Positions 1 through 5,223 of a stretch of 6,611 bases of DNA are shown here, one piece after another; position 1 is the first letter of the stretch; every line of letters starts with the position of its first letter. A program made the translations under genes and the position numbers. Below the pieces are notes generated by a model, which ran no database searches, was not told the origin of the DNA, and worked only from the letters and a program-made list of their open reading frames with translations. This DNA is from Alistipes sp. (GTDB taxonomy: Bacteria; Bacteroidota; Bacteroidia; Bacteroidales; Rikenellaceae), in assembly GCA_017380955.1 (NCBI GenBank), contig JAFOCZ010000037.1:1-6611 (forward strand), given 5' to 3'.

Positions 1-3
1 AAA

Positions 4-24
4 GTGAAAACTGAAAACTGAAAA
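4..24. repeat. Heptamer tandem repeat (G/C)TGAAAA x3
   Basis: Three consecutive 7-bp units are visible: GTGAAAA, CTGAAAA, CTGAAAA. The array may continue beyond the left edge of the window. On the minus strand it reads as spaced TTTT runs lying just past the GC hairpin at 32-44, so it could supply the U-rich part of a trailer for the lipoprotein operon. From memory, similar CTGAAAA arrays are common between genes in Bacteroidota; I cannot verify that here. Confidence 0.7.
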
Positions 25-31
25 GTAGGGT

Positions 32-55
32 GCGCGGAGCGCGCGGTTTATTTTT
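32..55 (+). terminator. Short GC hairpin followed by T-rich run (weak terminator candidate)
   Basis: GCGCG (32-36) pairs with CGCGC (40-44) around a GAG loop. On the plus strand GG and then TTTATTTTT (47-55) follow, which resembles a small intrinsic terminator for a gene lying left of the window. On the minus strand the same hairpin is followed, after seven bases, by spaced TTTT runs, so it could act in both directions. The stem has only 5 bp and the U-tract is interrupted, hence the low confidence. Confidence 0.35.
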
Positions 56-112
56 GGGTAGTTATGGGTAGTTCCCTATCAATCCCTATTAGTCCCCATC
101 AATCCCCATCTT
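56..112 (-). repeat. 10-bp periodic G-tract repeat, G-quadruplex-capable on the minus strand
   Basis: On the plus strand the units GGGTAGTTAT and GGGTAGTTCC (56-75) are followed by four units of about 10 bp, TCCCTATCAA, TCCCTATTAG, TCCCCATCAA and TCCCCATCTT (73-112). On the minus strand, the coding strand of the lipoprotein operon, the C-runs at 104-107, 94-97, 84-86 and 74-76 become G4, G4, G3 and G3, separated by 6, 7 and 7 nt. This satisfies the usual G3+N1-7 quadruplex pattern. The element lies in the 3' trailer after the last lipoprotein gene. Whether it folds, or is a dispersed genomic repeat, cannot be judged from one window. Confidence 0.65.
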
Positions 113-116
113 ATCA

Positions 117-133
117 TCGCCTCAACGAGGCGA
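117..133 (-). terminator. Perfect 7-bp GC-rich hairpin downstream of the lipoprotein operon
   Basis: TCGCCTC (117-123) and GAGGCGA (127-133) form a perfect stem with a 3-nt loop, 34 bp past the stop codon of the last minus-strand gene. No U-tract follows on the minus strand; the sequence runs into TGATAAGATGGGG. It is therefore not a classical intrinsic terminator, and may be an mRNA 3'-end-stabilising hairpin or part of a composite terminator with the G-tract element and the hairpin at 32-44. Confidence 0.4.
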
Positions 134-167
134 CACATTACTAATTAACTAATTACTAATTAGAATC

Positions 168-1421
168 TTACCACTCAACAAACTTGCCTGTACCACGGAA
201 CACTCCCGAGATTTTGTTACCCTCGTCGTCGACGCAGTCGATAGTGAAGATGTAGACATCGTTCTCATCCTTCTCCACGACGATAGTACCATCCACAAGT
301 GGTGCGAAGTCCAAGTAGCCAGCGGTCATATACCAGGTGTTGGTCTGCATATACTGACCACCACCCAAATCCTCCATAGTGCCGATAAGGAAGTGACCAG
401 CGGTAGTGCCTGGTGTATAGGTGCCACATATATCCTTACCGCCACGTGGCAACTGAAGGTCGAGTTGGAACTCATCACCAAACTCCTCGCCAGTCACGGG
501 GTCAAGTTCCTCGAAGAGGTATACCTGGCAGGTATCTGCGCTCGAGTAGTACATACTACCAACATATGCACCTACAAACACACCACCGCTAATGTCGAAC
601 GAGTAGTCACGACGAAGCGTGCTGTAGCCATCGGTATTCTCGGCCTTATATGGGTCTATAGTGAGGTCGCCGCTATAGGTTACGTAGTGCTTCTCACCAT
701 TATCGAGGGTGACATATGCCTCGATATGCCCCTCGCTTACAATAAGGCGCACGTCCTCAAAAAGTGCTTCTCTGCCGCTCTGGCTTGTCTCTATGAATTT
801 GCTATTGCCGCTATACACTACACCTGCAACGACCTCTGCGCCAAGCGAATACTCGCCGACAGGGAGCGTTGCCACACCACCCTCTGCACCTGCCGCAGCG
901 TAGACATCAAAGATGTAGTATGAGTCGTCGGGATAGAGATTACCGCTCTGGTTAACACCCTTTGTTGAGAGCATAACGTTGTAGCGATAGATATCGGCAT
1001 TCTCTACCTTGCCAAAGTAACTGCTACCATTGAGGCTCTCAGCCTCGAAGGTCACATCTACATTGAACATAGCGCGCTGCTTGATGCTCACCGAGAAACT
1101 CTGAGTGCCATATGTTACGGTGATAGTACCACGGCGCTCCTGCTCAACATCGCTTGCAGCAACTTCGTAGGTGATAACATCACCCACCTCTACCTCAATC
1201 CACTCCACAGAACTAACCGCCTCGAGTGTTACGCCACTCTTGGCATTCTCGAGCGTATAGGTAATCTCACCTGTGCCACCCTCGGCCTCCACCCATAGCG
1301 AATCCTCGGATGTAAGTGTCAGCACCGCCTCAGCATCTGGCGTTGGCTCAGGTGTTGGCTTCTCGGTGCTGCACGACGCAACACCGAGTACCATTGCTAT
1401 AAGAATAAGTATCTTCTTCAT
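168..1421 (-). CDS. BACON-domain lipoprotein with two related C-terminal halves (417 aa)
   Basis: Predicted envelope lipoprotein of unknown ligand. Residues 1-16 are a type II signal peptide (KK, a hydrophobic core, lipobox VAS before Cys17), followed by a Pro/Thr/Glu linker (about 18-30). Residues 32-116 look like a BACON domain: a beta-rich start (LTLTSEDSLWVEAEGGTG), a central VEWIEV and the typical closing strand SFSVSIKQ. BACON domains were named for presumed carbohydrate binding and often sit at the N-terminus of Bacteroidota surface proteins. The rest (about 119-417) is not a family I recognise. It appears to be two diverged copies (about 119-258 and 265-415), each with a turn before LPVGEYSLG or ICGTYTPG and a closing D-x-G-(E/N)-K...Y/F-x-G segment. 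It is the last gene of the probable operon, 25 bp after the 733-aa gene; the spacer holds the AT palindrome TATATTAATATA and no Shine-Dalgarno. The start is fixed by the signal peptide. Coding status is very secure, function is not. Confidence 0.93.
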   Translation of the reverse strand: MKKILILIAMVLGVASCSTEKPTPEPTPDAEAVLTLTSEDSLWVEAEGGTGEITYTLENAKSGVTLEAVSSVEWIEVEVGDVITYEVAASDVEQERRGTITVTYGTQSFSVSIKQRAMFNVDVTFEAESLNGSSYFGKVENADIYRYNVMLSTKGVNQSGNLYPDDSYYIFDVYAAAGAEGGVATLPVGEYSLGAEVVAGVVYSGNSKFIETSQSGREALFEDVRLIVSEGHIEAYVTLDNGEKHYVTYSGDLTIDPYKAENTDGYSTLRRDYSFDISGGVFVGAYVGSMYYSSADTCQVYLFEELDPVTGEEFGDEFQLDLQLPRGGKDICGTYTPGTTAGHFLIGTMEDLGGGQYMQTNTWYMTAGYLDFAPLVDGTIVVEKDENDVYIFTIDCVDDEGNKISGVFRGTGKFVEW

Positions 1422-1446
1422 CCTATATTAATATATAAGTATCGGA

Positions 1447-3648
1447 CTACTCTGGATCAGCAGGGCGGAATGCCTCTGACATAAACACAGTTGTGGTAGG
1501 ACCATTGTTGTAGCCCCAAACAACGACAACATAGTCGCTAAAGCCGTTTACGCTCTTGCCAAGGTCGCTGTTGTTGATGGTCTGCTCACCACTAAATAGA
1601 CGCTGTGAGAGCTGGTTCTCATACTCTGGAAGGAGGTAGTCGATAAGGTCGTCATACGACTTATCCTGATCAGGGCCATAGCCACTAACAGTGCCAACCT
1701 TCTCTACAGTAACGTAATACTGATCGTTGTTTGTAGGAGTAACAGTGAAGTTAACCGATGACTTAGTGAATGAGTTGATGGTGATTGTGAACTCGTTTGA
1801 TGACTGTGCAGGGGTTAGTGTTGTGAACTCCTTAAGTATCACCTCTGTTGCGAGGTTACCCTCGGCGTCAATACCAAAGATTGCGAATACATAGTCGGTG
1901 CTCCAGCGAAGTTGACCGATATCGGCAACGCCGCTACCCTCGTTGGTATACCACGACGCAACGGTAGCCACATCGTTGCCATAAGATGCTGCGTCGCTCT
2001 CCCAGCCTGCGTATACCTTCTGGTAGAATGCATCGGCAGAGCCATAACGCTCGTCGAATTTAGCGCGTGTGCGGCACTCATAATAGTAGCGGAAGTCGCT
2101 ACTTGGAGTGACATAGATATCTGCGCCATTCCACGCAAGGTTTGTAACCTCAACATCGAGTGTTAGAGCCTCTGTTGGCTCTGCTGGTGTTGTGATAAGT
2201 TCGCTGAGGAATACCTCTGAGGTCATACTCTTAGTATCAGGGTTGTAGCCAAAGACAACAACATAGTAGTCGCTCTCGGCCTGTACCTCTACCTCCTTCT
2301 GTACTGTGCCGCTGATGAGGTTGGCGTTAATGTTACCCTCGATGAGTGATGCTGCAAGTGCTGCGCCACCATCCTCACCTACCTCGGCTGCGGTGTGCAA
2401 TGCGTGGTAGTAGGTAGCACTGCTATTAGGCACTACGCTGTAGATAACCTTGCGATAGTTATACTCATCTACGTAGATTGCTGGCTCGAAGTCTACCTCA
2501 GGGTCTGCAGGCTTAAACTCCTCAGACATAAAGACTGTGGTTGTAGGACCATTCTCGAAGCCCCAAACAACAATACGATAAGTCTTGAAACCATTTACGC
2601 TCTTGCCGAGGTCGCTATTGGTGATTGTCTGCTTACCTGTGAATGTACGCTGCTCAATAGTCATATCATACTCTGGAGTGAGGTATCTTACCATATCCTC
2701 GTATGACTGCTCCTTATCTGGACCATAAGGTGCCAACACGTCTACAGTCTCGATAGTCACGTAGTATGGGTCGTCGGTTGTAGGCTCCACGGTGAACTCT
2801 ACCGAAGACTTTGTCATAGCGTCGATGGTGATTGTGAAGGTATTTGACGTTGGCACTGGAGCCTCTGTGCGGAACTCCTCAATAACTACATAAGCAGTCT
2901 GCTCACCCTCGTCATCCATACCGAAGCAGTAAACAACATACTCCGTATCCCAAGACATATTGTAGAGCGAGTCATACTTCACGCTATATGTTCTCTCGCC
3001 AGAGCGCTGCTCGTTCTTCAAATAGTACTGCCAAGGATCATCGTAACCCATATCCTGGTACTCCTGTGCAGTCTCCTTCCACTCCTCTACACGTGCAGCA
3101 ACGAGTGACTCGATATCCTCTGCGTATGGAGCAAAATCCTCCTTTGTCATAACGCCAAGGATATACTCAACATCCTCCGATGGAGTTACGGTTACATCAG
3201 CATTGTTCCAAATTACGTTCTCCACCTCGAGAGTAATAGTTGCCAACTCTGGCTCTGGGGTTGGCACTACGCTCTTAGCAGCCTGCTTAACGGTAACCAC
3301 GAACAATGCATCGTCATACTTTACGGTTACCTCAGTCTCACGAGCCTCCTCGGTGTCGTTCTCCGCAACATCAAAGGTAACAGTCTCGGCGCAAGCGATA
3401 TTCGATACCCATCCTGCCTCGCACTCTGCGGTGAGCGTAGCGCCCTCGATAGCATTCTCCAACGAATACTCGATAATGCCCTGACCACCCTCATATCCGA
3501 ACTCCATCTGAGCCTCAGACTCGAGTGTCAACGTAGGTGTTACCTCAGGAGTTGGGTCTGGCTGCGGCTGTGGCGCAGGCTCATTTGTCTCCTTACAACC
3601 CACCAATGCCAATGCAGCAAAGAGGGCCAATGTTATAAACTTTTTCAT
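1447..3648 (-). CDS. Modular BACON-domain lipoprotein with five Ig/Fn3-like repeats (733 aa)
   Basis: Large predicted envelope lipoprotein. Residues 1-17 are a signal peptide with lipobox LVG before Cys18, then a Pro-rich linker (21-37). Residues 38-122 form a probable BACON domain ending FVVTVKQ. Five beta-rich modules follow: A1 (about 135-262), B1 (268-384), C (385-488), A2 (494-612) and B2 (617-733). Each opens with alternating hydrophobics into a V-T-P-(S/T) turn and closes with Y-x-V-x-(V/C/I)-(F/W)-G followed by a strand ending near EF-(R/K/T). A1 and A2 share IW or AW, then NxAD, before the VTPS turn. B1 and B2 align without a gap. No catalytic motif is visible, so a binding or scaffold role is inferred by analogy to Ig/Fn3-like surface proteins. 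It is the middle gene of the operon, with 43 bp before it and 25 bp after. The A-rich leader (ACTAAAATT before ATG) has no Shine-Dalgarno. The protein stops exactly at the module boundary PADPE, where the internal copy continues into module C. Confidence 0.94.
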   Translation of the reverse strand: MKKFITLALFAALALVGCKETNEPAPQPQPDPTPEVTPTLTLESEAQMEFGYEGGQGIIEYSLENAIEGATLTAECEAGWVSNIACAETVTFDVAENDTEEARETEVTVKYDDALFVVTVKQAAKSVVPTPEPELATITLEVENVIWNNADVTVTPSEDVEYILGVMTKEDFAPYAEDIESLVAARVEEWKETAQEYQDMGYDDPWQYYLKNEQRSGERTYSVKYDSLYNMSWDTEYVVYCFGMDDEGEQTAYVVIEEFRTEAPVPTSNTFTITIDAMTKSSVEFTVEPTTDDPYYVTIETVDVLAPYGPDKEQSYEDMVRYLTPEYDMTIEQRTFTGKQTITNSDLGKSVNGFKTYRIVVWGFENGPTTTVFMSEEFKPADPEVDFEPAIYVDEYNYRKVIYSVVPNSSATYYHALHTAAEVGEDGGAALAASLIEGNINANLISGTVQKEVEVQAESDYYVVVFGYNPDTKSMTSEVFLSELITTPAEPTEALTLDVEVTNLAWNGADIYVTPSSDFRYYYECRTRAKFDERYGSADAFYQKVYAGWESDAASYGNDVATVASWYTNEGSGVADIGQLRWSTDYVFAIFGIDAEGNLATEVILKEFTTLTPAQSSNEFTITINSFTKSSVNFTVTPTNNDQYYVTVEKVGTVSGYGPDQDKSYDDLIDYLLPEYENQLSQRLFSGEQTINNSDLGKSVNGFSDYVVVVWGYNNGPTTTVFMSEAFRPADPE
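1450..1800 (-). repeat. Module B2, second copy of a 351-bp intragenic direct repeat
   Basis: Encodes residues 617-733 of the 733-aa lipoprotein. It aligns over 117 codons without a gap to the copy at 2497-2847; by hand count 76 of 117 residues are identical (about 65%). The most conserved blocks are NSDLGKSVNGF, NGPTTTVFMSE and the closing PADPE. The stop codon follows directly. Confidence 0.88.
1813..2169 (-). repeat. Module A2 of the 733-aa lipoprotein
   Basis: Encodes about residues 494-612. It is a diverged copy of module A1 at 2863-3246. Shared features are the opening WN-x-AD-x-x-VTPS, the W-(S/D)-T-(E/D)-Y segment before the FG strand, and a closing strand ending KEFTT. The middle part has drifted and needs gaps, so A1/A2 is an older or less constrained pair than B1/B2. 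Confidence 0.7.
2497..2847 (-). repeat. Module B1, first copy of the 351-bp intragenic direct repeat
   Basis: Encodes residues 268-384 of the 733-aa lipoprotein and is the partner of the copy at 1450-1800, with an offset of 1047 bp (349 codons, in frame). The DNA is also clearly similar in the NSDLGKSVNGF and NGPTTTVFMSE segments; TTTACGCTCTTGCC, for example, occurs in both copies. Confidence 0.88.
2863..3246 (-). repeat. Module A1 of the 733-aa lipoprotein
   Basis: Encodes about residues 135-262. Besides its in-protein partner A2, it resembles the middle module (about 157-281) of the neighbouring 423-aa lipoprotein. Both contain WQYY and, further on, DSLYN shortly before the W-D-x-E-Y segment that leads into the conserved FG or YG strand. 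Confidence 0.7.
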
Positions 3649-3691
3649 AATTTTAGTTTTAGGTATGTTGGTTAGTAAAATTTCTCAGGAA

Positions 3692-4963
3692 CTACTCCTC
3701 CTGTGTTGGGCGCTGTGGAGTTGTGAACTCGTAAATCTTGAGAGGTGTTGTTGGACCATTCTCATCGAGGCCAAAGACAAATACACCATACTCACGATTA
3801 GGGCTGAAGTACTGGTTACGTGACTCGTGTGGCTTGTAAACGGTCTCACCCTGCATACGGAAGTCCTCGAGAAGTTCCCACGACTGCTTTGAGGCGTTGA
3901 GAAGAATCTGATACTGGATATACTCCTCGTCGCTACGGCCAGTGTTGTCAGAGGTAAAATACCAATCATACCAACTCATATTAGTGATTGTCACATAGAA
4001 CTTTGCCTCAGGATCTGAAGGGGTAATCTTTGCTGATACGGCAAACTTATTAAATGCTACATCCCACTCTGTTGATTCAATGCTAACGTCAAAGGTCACA
4101 TCTTTTGCCGCAGGCTTTGGATTGGTTTTGAACTCCTTCTTGGTCATCTGTGTTAGGAGGTTACCGTCAGAGTCGAGACCATATACATATACCATATACT
4201 CGTTATCCCACATCAAGAGGTTGTAAAGCGAGTCAGAGTTATCCTCTGTAACACCACTTGTAAGGTCCCAACCCATCACCTCTTTCCAGTTCAGACCTTC
4301 CAAGTCGGCGTAGTACTGCCAGAAGCCGAAGTCGTTCTGAATAAGGAGGTTGTCGCTATTGTCGAACCACTCGTCGTACTGCTCCATCTCCTCAATCCAC
4401 CAGAAGTAACTCATCTCTGGGTCATTAGGAGTGATTTTAACATCTGCGCTGATACCTGTGATGTTTGTTACGTCGATTGCAAACTCCTCAGTGCCATCAG
4501 GTGTTGTGATACGATCCGAGCGGTGCAAATCGCCGAAGATATTCTCCTTCTCGCTATCGTATTGGAAGTAGAGCAAGCGGTAGTGTGAGTGTGCGATAAG
4601 ACCACCGAATGTAAGGGTCTGCTCACCGCGGAAGATCATCTGCGCGGCATTAGGGTTGCTAAGTTGATCATCAACAATTGCCACATCCTCGCCACCGAGA
4701 TACTTCGCAGTATCCGACGCAAGGCAAGCATAGTAGTAGTCCACCTCGGCAGAAGGGGTGATGGTGATTGTCACGGTGCTCTCGGTAAGTTCGTCTACCA
4801 CAACCTCAAACGTACCCTCCACAAGTTCCTTTGGAGGCTCTGGCGTTGGGTCTGGATCTGGTGTTGGCTCTGGCGTTGTTGGCGCCTCCTTCGAACAACC
4901 TACGGCGAGCGCCGCAGCAAACATCAAGCACACTGTTAGTGCTTTGCGAGTAATAATTCTCAT
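3692..4963 (-). CDS. Modular lipoprotein with three Ig/Fn3-like repeats (423 aa)
   Basis: Predicted envelope lipoprotein and first gene of the probable three-gene operon. Residues 1-22 are a signal peptide (RxxxRK, then a hydrophobic stretch, lipobox AVG before Cys23). A long Thr/Glu/Asp-Pro linker (about 28-45) follows and there is no clear BACON domain. Three modules make up the rest: M1 (about 50-155), M2 (about 157-281) and M3 (about 287-416). Each has a TPS or TPN turn early and a closing Y-x-V-x-(V)-(F/Y)-G-like strand ending FKT or FTT. M1 has FRGEQTL, matching F-x-G-x-QTI in modules B1 and B2 of the next protein. M2 has WQYY and DSLYN as in module A1. M3 has FYVTIT and ENGPTT as in module B1. 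No enzymatic motif is seen; a role in binding or surface display is inference. The leader is A/T-rich without a Shine-Dalgarno. The start is the ATG that gives a complete signal peptide, and a promoter core lies about 55 bp upstream. Confidence 0.94.
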   Translation of the reverse strand: MRIITRKALTVCLMFAAALAVGCSKEAPTTPEPTPDPDPTPEPPKELVEGTFEVVVDELTESTVTITITPSAEVDYYYACLASDTAKYLGGEDVAIVDDQLSNPNAAQMIFRGEQTLTFGGLIAHSHYRLLYFQYDSEKENIFGDLHRSDRITTPDGTEEFAIDVTNITGISADVKITPNDPEMSYFWWIEEMEQYDEWFDNSDNLLIQNDFGFWQYYADLEGLNWKEVMGWDLTSGVTEDNSDSLYNLLMWDNEYMVYVYGLDSDGNLLTQMTKKEFKTNPKPAAKDVTFDVSIESTEWDVAFNKFAVSAKITPSDPEAKFYVTITNMSWYDWYFTSDNTGRSDEEYIQYQILLNASKQSWELLEDFRMQGETVYKPHESRNQYFSPNREYGVFVFGLDENGPTTPLKIYEFTTPQRPTQEE

Positions 4964-5017
4964 TTTTAATTTTTTTAGTTTTAAATTGGTTTTTGTAGTT
5001 TTTTTTTAAAAACGATG

Positions 5018-5025
5018 CAAAGATA
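5018..5025 (-). promoter_or_regulatory. Promoter -7 element (TATCTTTG) for the lipoprotein operon
   Basis: On the minus strand the sequence TATCTTTG matches the Bacteroidota consensus TAnnTTTG exactly. A partial -33 element, TATG against consensus TTTG, lies 18 bp upstream on that strand (5044-5047). Transcription would start near 5012 and give a leader of roughly 50 nt that includes an A9 run (plus-strand T-run 4999-5007). The inferred start site is not verified. Confidence 0.65.
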
Positions 5026-5119
5026 GACAAAAAGTGTAATTCTCATAATTTTTTGAAAAAATTTTTATGGCGATAAATAAAAAAATTGGTACATATGCGT
5101 ATAATTTGCCAAAAATAAT

Positions 5120-5127
5120 TACCTTTG
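5120..5127 (+). promoter_or_regulatory. Promoter -7 element (TACCTTTG) for threonine dehydrogenase
   Basis: TACCTTTG matches TAnnTTTG exactly. The -33 region is poor: TATG at 5094-5097 with 22 bp spacing is the nearest match, and a perfect TTTG at 5105-5108 is too close (11 bp). Transcription would begin around 5132-5135, leaving a leader of about 90 nt before the ATG at 5224. About 95 bp separate this core from the oppositely directed one at 5018-5025, so both could share regulation. Confidence 0.6.
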
Positions 5128-5130
5128 CAA

Positions 5131-5168
5131 TGTGAAACGCTATGTCCACGACACAGGGCATAGCCACA
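5131..5168 (+). promoter_or_regulatory. 5'-leader hairpin upstream of threonine dehydrogenase
   Basis: GCTATGTCC (5139-5147) pairs with GGGCATAGC (5156-5164) over 9 bp including one G-U pair, with an 8-nt loop ACGACACA. Outside it, TGTG (5131-5134) can pair with CACA (5165-5168) across a 4-nt AAAC bulge. The structure would sit at the extreme 5' end of the mRNA if the promoter core at 5120-5127 is right. It may protect the transcript or regulate it; no known riboswitch or T-box consensus is recognised. Confidence 0.55.
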
Positions 5169-5207
5169 CAATGGGAAAAAGAGTTTAAACTTTGTACATA
5201 TAACTAA
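5142..5207 (+). CDS. Possible 21-codon leader ORF before threonine dehydrogenase
   Basis: An ATG at 5142 opens a 21-codon frame that begins MSTTQGIATQ and ends in TAA at 5205-5207, 16 bp before the dehydrogenase start. Four of its 21 residues are threonine (positions 3, 4, 8 and 19). The ATG lies inside the left arm of the leader hairpin, so folding would hide it. There is no ribosome binding site, but that is normal in this group. A frame this short can occur by chance; the position and threonine content are the only support. Confidence 0.2.
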   Translation: MSTTQGIATQWEKEFKLCTYN

Positions 5208-5223
5208 TCGTTAAACAAATCAA

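Noticed and set aside
393..923. Open frame of 176 codons on the plus strand
   Set aside because: It lies entirely opposite the 417-aa lipoprotein, has no domain or signal peptide, and its composition is that of an antisense shadow.
4832..4885. Low-complexity GT-rich stretch as a possible tandem DNA repeat
   Set aside because: It is the complement of codons for the Pro/Glu/Asp/Thr linker after the lipobox, a normal feature of such lipoproteins.
4589..4939. Open frame of 116 codons on the plus strand, Trp/Arg/Cys-rich
   Set aside because: Antisense to the N-terminal part of the 423-aa lipoprotein. The odd composition comes from the complement of the Pro-rich linker codons.
5190..5198. TTTG at about 5191-5194 as a second promoter core
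   Set aside because: The upstream bases give TAAACTTTG, with three rather than two bases between TA and TTTG, and the leader would be very short.
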